This document shows positions 42,853 through 51,389 of a stretch of 64,000 nucleotides of DNA, one piece after another; position 1 is the stretch's first letter, and the number at the start of each line of letters is the position of its first letter. The stretch is taken from NCBI GenBank assembly GCA_964400735.1, contig CAYNVQ010000010.1:1-64000 (forward strand). The letters run 5' to 3'. The position numbers were made by a program, and so were the translations under genes. This DNA comes from CAYNVQ01 sp964400735. Its GTDB lineage: Bacteria; Acidobacteriota; Aminicenantia; Aminicenantales; Aminicenantaceae. A model generated the notes under the pieces. The model saw nothing but the letters and a program-made list of their open reading frames with translations, was not told where the DNA came from and did not search any database.

Positions 42853-43693
42853 ATGCAAAAAATTCCGTTCCCTTTTTCTCGAACACTTCTACGGAGAACT
42901 GGACGCTTCGAAAGAACGGTCTTTGAAAGACCATCTTTCAGTCTGTAAAAAATGCCTGTCCGAATGGGATAAAATGAAGTTAACTCTCGAGTTGGCTGGA
43001 AAGCGGGTCCGTCCCGAACCCCCGGAAGAATTCTGGGATAGGTACGAAGAGAGGCTGGCCGAAAGGATCCAAAAAATTAAATTTCCAGAAGTCGGTCAGG
43101 AATCTCGGTGGAAACGGTGGCGGAGGGATTACGCCCGCTTGCCGAAATGGGCCTTTCAAGCCGCTGCTGCCCTTGTTCTCATCTTTATAGGTGTGTTCAT
43201 AGGCCGAATCATCTTCTCTCCTTCCATCCCCGAGGCTCGTCAATATGCCCAGCAGCAGGGGCTTGTCTCTGCGGAGCAGCCCGGAACAGCTCTTGTCCAT
43301 CGAAGCCAGGAGTACATCGAACGCTCGAAGCTTATCCTCTTGGCCCTGGTCAATTTCGATCCTGCCACCGAAGATCCTTACGCTTTAGACCTCCCCTATC
43401 AGAAGCAGGTATCAAGAGAACTGGTCCGGGAGGCTAGCCTTCTCAAAAAAGAGCTCGCCCAATCTGACCAGGAGCGCTTGGAGGATCTTATCGCCAGTTT
43501 GGAGATCATTCTTCTTCAGATTGCCAACCTAGAATCCGATAGCGACTTCGAAGCCATCGAGCTGGTGAAAGAAGGGATAGAAGGCCAGGGAATCCTGATG
43601 GAAATCAACCTCACCGACCTTCGGCGCTCCATGAAAAGAAGGAAAGAACCGATCCCTCGTGAGCGTCCTTCCAATAAAACGAAAACACTCTAA
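42845..43693 (+). CDS. Zinc-finger anti-sigma factor with long periplasmic domain
   Basis: A 282-residue protein. A zf-HC2-type motif (HLSVCKKC, with upstream MSECKKF) forms the sigma-binding domain. One TM lies near residues 100-122 (AFQAAAALVLIFIGVFIGRI), and a ~150-residue periplasmic region with two helical stretches follows (RELVREASLLKKELAQSD). The large periplasmic part differs from the short tail of the other anti-sigma factor, implying another signal. GGAG precedes the ATG. Confidence 0.88.
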   Translation: MSECKKFRSLFLEHFYGELDASKERSLKDHLSVCKKCLSEWDKMKLTLELAGKRVRPEPPEEFWDRYEERLAERIQKIKFPEVGQESRWKRWRRDYARLPKWAFQAAAALVLIFIGVFIGRIIFSPSIPEARQYAQQQGLVSAEQPGTALVHRSQEYIERSKLILLALVNFDPATEDPYALDLPYQKQVSRELVREASLLKKELAQSDQERLEDLIASLEIILLQIANLESDSDFEAIELVKEGIEGQGILMEINLTDLRRSMKRRKEPIPRERPSNKTKTL

Positions 43694-43703
43694 GGAGGAC
43701 AAC

Positions 43704-45278
43704 ATGAATAGTAAAACTATACAAGCAAAACGGATAATCTTCATTTTATTTATTTGTTTTTCGCTAACTTCTCCTATGTTGAGGGCCGCCGATCCTCAAG
43801 GTGAGGATGCCAAGACATACAAGCAGGCCTATAGCCTCGTCCTAGGGGAAAATTGGGCAGAAGCCCAAAAAGCGCTCGACGGATTCATACAGAAATATCC
43901 CCGCAGCGCCTGGGTGGATGACGCCCGCTTCTGGCAGTGCTACGTACGGGAGAAGCTGGACTATGACCTGGAGGAAGTCTTCGACTGCTACGATGACTTT
44001 ATCAAAGCCTATCCCGAAAGCCAATGGATAGACGATGCGAAATCCAACATGGTCAGAATCGGCCATCTCCTGGCCAAAAAAGGAAAGCCCGAATACGAAG
44101 CCCTCATCAAATCCATGGAGAAGGATGAAGACCTGGAAATCAAAATGACGGCCCTCTATGCCCTTGAAGACATGGGAGACGAGGAAGCCCTGGAAGCGGT
44201 CATCAGCCTCTATGACGGCACCACGGATAAAAAAATCCAGACTAGGATTATCTCCATACTGGAGGATTTCGACTATCCCGAAGCAGTGGCTAAAGTAAAA
44301 GAGATCGCGCTCCACAATCCCGACCCTGACCTCAGGCGCAGAGCCCTGGATGCTCTCGAAGACATGGACGGAGAAGAAGTCACCGAATTAATGATCGACA
44401 TAGCCCGGTCCGACCCCGATCCTCAAATAAGAAAAGTGGCGATCTATGCTTTGGAAGACCTGGATAATGAAAGGGTCATTTCCGCTCTCACCGAAATCGC
44501 TATCCAGGAAACCGACATCAACTTGGCAAAAGCCGCTGTGTATGCCCTCGAGGACAGAGACAGCCGAGATCTCATTGACGCCCTCAGAAAAATCATGAGC
44601 GAATCCAGTTCAGCGGAAGTCCGGAGAGCGGCCCTTATGGAATTGGAAGATGTCGACGATCCCGAAGCCGTTTCCGTCCTGAAAGAAGTGGCCCTAAAAG
44701 ACCCGAGTGTAGAGATGCGAAGGTCCGCCATCTCCACTTTGGGCGACATCGAAAGCCGTGCCGCCCTTGCCGCCCTCGAAGAAATACTGGCTGGCGTCGA
44801 TGAACCGGAACTCCAGAGGGCCGTGCTTTATGCAGTCTCAGATTTCGAGGATCCGGGGACAACCTCCATTATCTACAACATAGCCATGAACACGACGAAC
44901 GAAGAACTGGCCAGACAGGCAGTCTATGCGCTCGAGGATATGCTGGACGAGAAAGATTTGCGAATGCTTTCGGATATCTATAAAAAGTCCACCTTCCTCT
45001 CCGTCCGTAAAGCTGCTCTCAATGCCATCGAAGACATGGCAGAAGAGGATGCTGTCGGCCCCCTCGCCGAGATGTTGAAAGCGGAAAAAGACCCTGAATT
45101 GAGAAGGATGATCGTTCGAGCGATGGGTGAGACCGGAAGTGACGAGGCCGTCTCTATCCTGGAAAAACTGGCCCTGGAAGATACGGATAAAAGAATCCGT
45201 TTGGAGGCCGTCGACGCCCTCGAAGAAATCGATACACCCAAGGCTCGCGCAGCACTGTTGAGAATCATAAAAAAATAA
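43704..45278 (+). CDS. Exported HEAT-repeat protein with TPR-like N-terminal domain
   Basis: A 524-residue protein from ATG 43704 (AAGGAGG before it; an upstream start would add 15 residues in the preceding gene). A signal peptide (ending LRA) leads into two TPR/YfiO-like helices (YKQAYSLVLGENWAEAQKALD, CYDDFIKAYPESQWIDDAK), then about ten HEAT repeats of ~31 residues with the core A(V/I)YALED(L/M). These scaffolds bind proteins. Co-transcription with an ECF sigma and its anti-sigma suggests it is the effector or signal-input part of that envelope system. Confidence 0.88.
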   Translation: MNSKTIQAKRIIFILFICFSLTSPMLRAADPQGEDAKTYKQAYSLVLGENWAEAQKALDGFIQKYPRSAWVDDARFWQCYVREKLDYDLEEVFDCYDDFIKAYPESQWIDDAKSNMVRIGHLLAKKGKPEYEALIKSMEKDEDLEIKMTALYALEDMGDEEALEAVISLYDGTTDKKIQTRIISILEDFDYPEAVAKVKEIALHNPDPDLRRRALDALEDMDGEEVTELMIDIARSDPDPQIRKVAIYALEDLDNERVISALTEIAIQETDINLAKAAVYALEDRDSRDLIDALRKIMSESSSAEVRRAALMELEDVDDPEAVSVLKEVALKDPSVEMRRSAISTLGDIESRAALAALEEILAGVDEPELQRAVLYAVSDFEDPGTTSIIYNIAMNTTNEELARQAVYALEDMLDEKDLRMLSDIYKKSTFLSVRKAALNAIEDMAEEDAVGPLAEMLKAEKDPELRRMIVRAMGETGSDEAVSILEKLALEDTDKRIRLEAVDALEEIDTPKARAALLRIIKK

Positions 45279-45309
45279 GGCCGACGGCAAACGGATCATG
45301 GAGGTGATG

Positions 45310-46482
45310 ATGAGAATCTGGGCAAAGACCGGCCTCGCACCTGTTCTGATCATGACAATCGCTGTCTTATTCGGATCGACCTCCTCTCAGGTCACGCACC
45401 ACCCCAGTCCTTCGGATAATCTCATCGCGCGTTGGGAATGGGCGATGCGGGAAGCCGGAATGCAAAAGTCTAAAAACGGCTTTTGGATCGGCTACAGTAT
45501 CAAGCGTTTGATGGGAGCACACCAGAGCATCTATTCGACGTATGAACACACCATAAGCAGCACCCGCTTTATCGATTTTGCAGGAGGTGACCCTCTCGAG
45601 AAAATTTTATCTAAAAAAATCACCTATGGCCCTCTCACCAACGATGAACAGGTAAAACACGAGGCCAAACGAGCGCTTAGTCATTTAGAGAGAACTGGCG
45701 AGTCCGAGCAAAAGGTCTGGAAAGATGTCGCTATCCTTTATAAATTTGGTTCGGGTCCTTCCAAAATCCCGATATCCATTCGTGTCTGCAACCTGTATAT
45801 CCCATTCGATCCCGAAAGACTCTCCATATTCTGGCTGGATCAAACGGATGATGCCCAGAGCATCTCTATTTTGGAGGACCTCTATGAAAGCTCGAACCAG
45901 GAGAAACTGAAAAAAAGGATAATCTCAGTCGCTGGACTCCATAGGACTGGGGACCACGTGGTCTCATTTTTGGAAAAAGTACTGAAGAGCAGTGATCCCG
46001 ATACTCTTCGTGCCAGAGCCGCCTCGGAGCTCGGCGACCAGGACCATGATCGAGCCGTAAAACTCCTTCATCAAGCCGCAAAAGAGGACCGCTCATTTGA
46101 AGTCCGCAAAAAGTCGGTCTACGGCTTAGAAGATATCAACCTGCCCGGCGCAGCCGATGCCCTTATAGACATCGCTAAAAACGGCAAAGACAGCGAAATC
46201 CAGAAAAAGGCGATCGACTCTCTTGCCGATATCGCCACCCAAAAAACAGCGACAGCGCTCAAGAATGTCGTCGACAACGATGAGGACACAGATATTCAGA
46301 AGAGGGCCGTTTATGCCTTGGAAGACCTTCCCGGTGACGAAGGAATCCCCTATCTCATCGAAATCGCCAAAAACCATAAAAAGGCAACTCTTCGGAAAGC
46401 TGCGATTTATTGCCTTGGAGACAGCAAAGATCCGCGCGCACTCCAGGCTCTGATCGAAATCATAAAAAGAAAACAATACTAA
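45310..46482 (+). CDS. Exported HEAT-repeat protein
   Basis: A 390-residue protein. I use ATG 45310, five bases after GGAGG; ATG 45298 would add four residues. It has a signal peptide (MRIWAKTGLAPVLIMTIAVLFGS), a ~180-residue N-terminal domain of unknown fold (ISSTRFIDFAGGDPLEK, then IPISIRVCNLYIPF), and six HEAT repeats (VRKKSVYGLEDI, IQKRAVYALEDL) related to those of the preceding gene. It starts about 30 bases after that gene, so the pair is one operon. Confidence 0.82.
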   Translation: MRIWAKTGLAPVLIMTIAVLFGSTSSQVTHHPSPSDNLIARWEWAMREAGMQKSKNGFWIGYSIKRLMGAHQSIYSTYEHTISSTRFIDFAGGDPLEKILSKKITYGPLTNDEQVKHEAKRALSHLERTGESEQKVWKDVAILYKFGSGPSKIPISIRVCNLYIPFDPERLSIFWLDQTDDAQSISILEDLYESSNQEKLKKRIISVAGLHRTGDHVVSFLEKVLKSSDPDTLRARAASELGDQDHDRAVKLLHQAAKEDRSFEVRKKSVYGLEDINLPGAADALIDIAKNGKDSEIQKKAIDSLADIATQKTATALKNVVDNDEDTDIQKRAVYALEDLPGDEGIPYLIEIAKNHKKATLRKAAIYCLGDSKDPRALQALIEIIKRKQY

Positions 46483-46944
46483 TCTGAGAACCGACTTATA
46501 AAAAATCGAAATCTTTCTGCTTGCAGGCTGTTTTTCCTAATATCAGCTATAATGGCTACAAACTATCAGGTTATAAATTCCTCCACAGCCGATCCTGTCG
46601 ATTCTTTGCGCTGCGAATAGGAAATCAAAGAAATAATCTTCGTTTCCGGTGAACTGAGTCGTTCTTTGCCGACAAATCAATAGTTTGTTTAAAGCCTTTT
46701 TAGCGGCTCGCGCAGGGATCATGAGGTCGTAAATTTTTGTCCATAATTCTTGATTTTCCAAGTTCCATATCCCTTTGCTTTTGGTTTTGATTGACCCTCT
46801 CCGTTCGTTATGCTACAAGCTAAATAGTTTGGATAATTCATACACAATGTGGAATCAATTCCAAAATAGCTATCGTAAAGTTCTATCTCAGACCGACCGT
46901 TTTTTAAAAAAATCATAAATAGATCAAAAAGAAAGGAGAAAGCC
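46483..46944. other. Intergenic with a permease 3'-end relic
   Basis: Holds the decayed permease tail at 46501-46620. The remainder shows no convincing gene. Short minus-strand frames here start with TTG, lack ribosome sites and match no family I know. Confidence 0.55.
46501..46620 (+). pseudogene. 3' relic of an FtsX/MacB permease gene
   Basis: Plus-strand frame reads LSACRLFFLISAIMATNYQ then VINSSTADPVDSLRCE and a stop. This lines up with the last TM and tail of the permeases in this window (for example FLFSAIVAFFITV... ANPVDSLRYE). Only the last ~38 residues survive, so a fifth prefix-type locus or a second copy was lost here. Confidence 0.7.
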
Positions 46945-48528
46945 ATGAAAAAAAGACCAGTTGGTCTTTTGATCTGCGTTTTGCTCATTCTCTCATCTTT
47001 TTCTGGCCCGGCATTTCAGAACGCAGCCAATATAGAGGATGCGCTTGAACCGGCGCTTGAATCCTGCACAAGTGTTATTGTCGGAAGGCTGGCCTCGGTC
47101 GACGGTTCGACCATGACCTCGCATTCCTGCGACAGCACCACGGATCGGACCTGGATCAATATCGTTCCGCACAGAAAGCATAAACCTGGAGATATGTGCC
47201 CTGTCTATTTCCAGCCCAAAAGGACCAAGGGGCCGAATGACCGTCCTTTAAAAAAAGGCGAGATCCCCCAGGCTGCGGAAACCTATGCCTACATCAACAC
47301 GGCTTATCCTTGTATGAACGAGCACCAATTGGCCATCGGGGAAACCACCTTCGGAGGGAAAAGGGAACTCCGGAGCAAAGAGGGGATTATAGACTGTCCA
47401 GAACTTTACAGGCTGGTTCTTGAAAGGGCCCGGACCGCACGTGAGGCCATCCGTATTGCCGACGAATTGACTAAGACTTACGGCTACAACGATTACGGAG
47501 AGTGTTTTACCTTCGCCGATCCCCAAGAGACCTGGCACTTCGAGATTCTGGGTCCGGGGGAGGGAGAAACGGGGGCGGTTTGGGCAGCAGTGCGCATTCC
47601 GGACGATCATGTCGGAGTTTCGGCCAATGCCAGCCGAATCCGGCAGATCGACCTCAAGGACCCCGAAAATTATATGGCGTCGGACAATGTCTATTCCCTT
47701 GCCCAGGAGATGGGCTGGTGGGATCCCAAAATTGGAGAGCCTTTCGAGTTCTGCTATACCTATGCCTCACGCCGCAGCATGGGGAGCCGACGCCGTGAAT
47801 GGCGGGTGCTGAGTCTGGTCGCACCGTCTCTTAATCTGGACCCCAATGGCGAAAATTTTCCTCTTTCCGTCAAACCGGAGAAAAAGCTGTCGGTCAGGAA
47901 CGTTCTGGATATTTTTCGTAATACCTACCAAGACACTGTCTTCGACATGACCCAGACTCTGACTGTTGTCGACCGAGAGGGGAAGACCGTTAAAAGCCCG
48001 GTGGCCACTCCCTTCATGAACTCGGACTTGATGAGGCTTCTCAAGGTGCCTTATGAAAGGACGATTTGCTGTAAAAGGGCGACCTACCTTCAAATCACGC
48101 AATCGCGGAGCTGGCTGCCCGATCCCATCGGTGGCGTGGTCTGGCTGGGATACGATAATCCTGCCACCACACCCCATACTCCTTTTTATTGCGGGATTAG
48201 CCGGATGCCGGACTCATACATGATCGACGGCCGGGCAGAATTCCGCCGCGACTGCGCCTGGTGGGCCTTCCGCCGTGTGAGCCAGCTGGCCCTTCTCTAC
48301 TGGCAGCCCATGAGCCAAGGAATCGCCAAAGTCTGGTCCTCAATCGAAGAAAAGGCATTCACTGATCAGCCAGAGATAGAAGCGGAAGCCCTTCAACTTT
48401 ACAAGGAAAATCCAGCCCGAACCAAGGAGTTTTTAACCAATTACTGCGTGAAAACGGCCGAGGAGGCCGTGGAGCGCTACTGGAAGCTGGGGGACGAGCT
48501 CTGGGCCAGCTTCACACGCTATTTTTAA
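46945..48528 (+). CDS. Exported C69-family dipeptidase (Ntn hydrolase)
   Basis: A 527-residue protein with a signal peptide at 1-28. Cys41 (ESCTSVIVGRLASVDGST) is in the position of the autocatalytic nucleophile of peptidase family C69 (U34), which cleaves dipeptides from an N-terminal Cys. Later motifs are GETTFGGKRELRS and GYNDYGECFTFADPQETWHFEI. AAGGAG precedes the ATG. It probably works in the periplasm on peptides, like the M19 dipeptidase at 56122. Cleavage directly before Cys41 would be needed to mature the enzyme. Confidence 0.88.
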   Translation: MKKRPVGLLICVLLILSSFSGPAFQNAANIEDALEPALESCTSVIVGRLASVDGSTMTSHSCDSTTDRTWINIVPHRKHKPGDMCPVYFQPKRTKGPNDRPLKKGEIPQAAETYAYINTAYPCMNEHQLAIGETTFGGKRELRSKEGIIDCPELYRLVLERARTAREAIRIADELTKTYGYNDYGECFTFADPQETWHFEILGPGEGETGAVWAAVRIPDDHVGVSANASRIRQIDLKDPENYMASDNVYSLAQEMGWWDPKIGEPFEFCYTYASRRSMGSRRREWRVLSLVAPSLNLDPNGENFPLSVKPEKKLSVRNVLDIFRNTYQDTVFDMTQTLTVVDREGKTVKSPVATPFMNSDLMRLLKVPYERTICCKRATYLQITQSRSWLPDPIGGVVWLGYDNPATTPHTPFYCGISRMPDSYMIDGRAEFRRDCAWWAFRRVSQLALLYWQPMSQGIAKVWSSIEEKAFTDQPEIEAEALQLYKENPARTKEFLTNYCVKTAEEAVERYWKLGDELWASFTRYF

Positions 48529-48565
48529 CCCTTCGGGCGAGCCGATCCAACCTACCCAACTCTCA

Positions 48566-48585
48566 CTACAACAGCTTTGTTGTAG
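48566..48585. repeat. Perfect 8-bp-arm hairpin
   Basis: CTACAACA-GCTT-TGTTGTAG, 37 bases after the dipeptidase stop, followed by a G-rich run and not by a T-tract. It could be an mRNA-end hairpin or palindromic repeat. Confidence 0.45.
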
Positions 48586-48743
48586 CCCGGGAGGGGGGTT
48601 CCCTTGGCTCTTGAATACTCCAAGCTAATTGTCTCTTTTTCTTTAGGCCTTAATTTTGGAACAGGCTGGTTCGATTCCTGAAAAATCTGGGCCATTCAAA
48701 TGTTGGACGAAAAATAGGCGCAGGCCCTGATGAATATCCCAAT

Positions 48744-48771
48744 AGGGTGGTACCTTGAGGAGCGTCCCCCA
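48744..48771. repeat. REP-like sequence, family GGTGGT..AACGTCCCC
   Basis: AGGGTGGTACCTTGAGG followed by AGCGTCCCCC resembles AGGGTGGTTCTTCAAGG then AACGTCCCC at 59071-59095. The pair lies 10.3 kb apart, both in intergenic DNA. Confidence 0.45.
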
Positions 48772-48776
48772 CTGGC

Positions 48777-51179
48777 TCATTCGTATCTCAGCGAATTGAT
48801 GGGATCGGCAAAGGCGGCTTTAAACGACTGAAAACTGACGGTGACCAGGGCTAAGGCCAATGCTATCAGAGCAGACAAAAGAAATACATCAACGCCGATA
48901 GAGATCCTGTAAGCGAAGTTTTGCAGCCATCTATCCATGGCAAAATAGGCCACAGGCCAAGCCAGGACGTTGGCGATCAAAATCCATTTACCGAAATCCC
49001 GTGAGAGGAGCAGAAATATCCCTGAGGCCGATGCACCAAGGACTTTGCGGACGCCGATCTCCTTGGCCCTCTGTTCGGACGCAAAGGAGGCCAGCCCTAT
49101 TAAACCGAGACAGGCCACAAATAATGCCAACGTTGTGAAGAGGCCGATAATTCCTCCAACCTTCTGATCGGCCCGATAGAGCTTGTCGAAATCTTCGTCC
49201 AGGAACGAATATTCGAATGGAAAAACCGGCGAATAATCCCGCCATTTCTCTTCCAGAAAAGAAAGGACTGGAGATATTTTCTCTCCGGCAATCCGAGCGG
49301 ATAGGAAGCGATAATTTGAAGGAAGCATCTGGAAAAGGACAGGCCCGATGCTCTCATGAAGCGAGGCTAAATGAAAATCCTTCACAATCCCTACAACATT
49401 TCCCTTTTTGACGATGGCATCCTGCCGTCTCAAATCAGAAGGCCATATGATCTGCTTGCCGAGAGGTTGATCCCAATTCAGTTCTCTGACAGCCGCTTCA
49501 TTGAGGATAAATGCGCTCTCCTCATCTGTGGCAAATTCTTTGGAAAAACCCCTTCCTGATACCATTTCTATTCCAAAGGTTTCGATGAAATCGTCATCCA
49601 CGAAATACGTATCGAGACTGACATGCTGGTCATCCGGAAGCCCCTCGACGCGGTAGGCGATGCGGGTTGCCTGCTTCCCCGGTACGCATGAGGAGGCAGT
49701 CGCGGCCAATATGGAAGGATCTTTCAGCCATTCCGCTTTGATGACCTCATAGGACTTCCTGGCCTCCGCATCATTTATGGGGATGACCACCACCTGTTCC
49801 TTGTCGAATCCCAGGTCTTTGCTGCGCATGTAATGAAGCTGGTTCCGGATGACGACGGTTCCGATTATCAAGGCAATACTTATGGCAAATTGAGATACGA
49901 CGAGGAACCGACGAAAAGAGCCGCTTCTGGCGCCTGTTCTCCATTTTCCTTTTAAGGCCCTGATAGGCTCGAAGGCAGATAAAAAAAGAGCTGGATACAG
50001 ACCTCCCAGAATCCCCACGACGAGAAAGATACCGACTAATCCGGCTAAAGGAATGCCGCCGAAAAGGAAATCAAGAGGCAATTCTTTCCCTGTCATGGCA
50101 TTAAAAAAAGGCCGCGATATTCCGGCCATAAAGAAGGCCAAGACAAGGCTCACAAATGAATATATGACGGACTCTCCGAGGAACTGCTTGACAAGCTGGA
50201 AACGGACAGCGCCCAGCACCTTCCTCATCCCCACCTCTCGAGCTCTTTTTGTGGAACGGGCCGTCGAAAGGTTCACGAAATTGAAAGCAGCGATCAACAG
50301 GATGAAAATCGCGATGGCCGAATATATATAGATGAAGGACATGCTGCCGTTGGCCTCGAGTTCTGCTTCTAGATGAGAATGGAGATGAATACTCTGGAGC
50401 GCTTGAAGTTCAATTGTTCTCAAAGAGGCCACTCTTTCGCCGTAGTTCTGTTTAACTACCTTCTGAAATTTAGCTTCCAGTTCAAGGGGATCTGTATTTT
50501 CCTGGAGTAAAACATAAGAATAGAAAGACAGGTATCCGGGATGCTGGAGAAATCGTTTTCCATAAAGATCTGATAACGTCTCTAGAGAGGCCAAAAAATC
50601 GAAATGAAAATGGGAGTTCGACGGGACATCTTCTATCACTGCATCGATGCGAAAAACGTGTTCATTGTCGATTCGCAAACTTTCTCCTACCGGATTAAGG
50701 TCCCCGAAATATTTTTTTGCCATGCTTTCAGTGATGACGACCGAAAAGGGACTTTTTAGAGCCACGGTAGGATTTCCTCTTAGGATCGGAAAGGTGAAGA
50801 TCTCAAAAACGGTTGGATCGGCAAAGAAAAAACGCTCTTCAAAAAACTTCTTTTCTGCGTATTCAACCAGCAGCCTCCGATGGGGATAAAACCGGGCAGC
50901 CGCTTTCACTTCAGGGAGAGCGTCAGTGAACAACACGGCATAAGGCGCTCCTAGAGGAACGAAATGACTTTCCTCACCCGAAAATTGGCTGGAGGCTACC
51001 ATTCGGTAGATTTTATTGGCCTGGCTATGGTAGCTGTCATAGCTCAGTTCATTCGAAACAAAAAGCAATATGAGCAGACAACAGGCCATTCCGACGGCCA
51101 ATCCAACGATATTTATGGCGGAATAGACTTTATCCCTCCGGATAGTCCGAAGGGCTATTTTCAGATAATTTAAAAGCAT
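48777..51179 (-). CDS. MacB/FtsX-type ABC permease without prefix domain
   Basis: An 800-residue permease from ATG 51179 (AAGGAGG five bases before it; a TTG farther up would add five residues). The product starts directly at the permease (MLLNYLKIALRTIRRDKVYS), exactly the point where the internal ATG sits in the four prefix-bearing paralogues. It has two extracytoplasmic domains, REVGMRKVLGAVRFQ and KEIGVRKVLGASASG, and ends ADPINSLRYE. No PadR gene is next to it, so its control differs from that of the four other permeases. Confidence 0.9.
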   Translation of the reverse strand: MLLNYLKIALRTIRRDKVYSAINIVGLAVGMACCLLILLFVSNELSYDSYHSQANKIYRMVASSQFSGEESHFVPLGAPYAVLFTDALPEVKAAARFYPHRRLLVEYAEKKFFEERFFFADPTVFEIFTFPILRGNPTVALKSPFSVVITESMAKKYFGDLNPVGESLRIDNEHVFRIDAVIEDVPSNSHFHFDFLASLETLSDLYGKRFLQHPGYLSFYSYVLLQENTDPLELEAKFQKVVKQNYGERVASLRTIELQALQSIHLHSHLEAELEANGSMSFIYIYSAIAIFILLIAAFNFVNLSTARSTKRAREVGMRKVLGAVRFQLVKQFLGESVIYSFVSLVLAFFMAGISRPFFNAMTGKELPLDFLFGGIPLAGLVGIFLVVGILGGLYPALFLSAFEPIRALKGKWRTGARSGSFRRFLVVSQFAISIALIIGTVVIRNQLHYMRSKDLGFDKEQVVVIPINDAEARKSYEVIKAEWLKDPSILAATASSCVPGKQATRIAYRVEGLPDDQHVSLDTYFVDDDFIETFGIEMVSGRGFSKEFATDEESAFILNEAAVRELNWDQPLGKQIIWPSDLRRQDAIVKKGNVVGIVKDFHLASLHESIGPVLFQMLPSNYRFLSARIAGEKISPVLSFLEEKWRDYSPVFPFEYSFLDEDFDKLYRADQKVGGIIGLFTTLALFVACLGLIGLASFASEQRAKEIGVRKVLGASASGIFLLLSRDFGKWILIANVLAWPVAYFAMDRWLQNFAYRISIGVDVFLLSALIALALALVTVSFQSFKAAFADPINSLRYE

Positions 51180-51230
51180 ATACGCCTCCTTCAAAATTAC
51201 AGACGAAGAATAGGCAAAAAAAGTTCACCG

Positions 51231-51350
51231 CTAAATTTGGTGACTTAAATTTGGTGACAGGTAACTAAATTACAAAATATATAGGAATTCTAATTTAGTT
51301 ACCTGTCACCTTTATTGTGTCACCTTTATTGTGTGTCACCTTTATTGTGT
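51231..51350. repeat. BIME-like inverted repeat with tandem GTCACC units
   Basis: A perfect 20-bp inverted repeat (arms 51253-51272 and 51291-51310, 18-base loop) is flanked by AAATTTGGTGAC twice on the left and CACCTTTATTGTGT three times on the right (51307-51320, 51321-51334, 51337-51350). The arrangement looks like REP/BIME elements mobilised by REP-associated tyrosine transposases; no such transposase gene is present in the window. Confidence 0.6.
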
Positions 51351-51389
51351 GATATAACCTTTTATTAATTTTTTCCGTAAATATGAGCG

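Noticed and set aside
46543..46988. Two minus-strand frames between the HEAT and C69 genes
   Set aside because: TTG starts without ribosome sites, no recognisable motif, and overlap with the permease relic on the other strand.
51307..51350. Short tandem repeats as a CRISPR array
   Set aside because: Units are 14 bp with no unique spacers and there are no cas genes.
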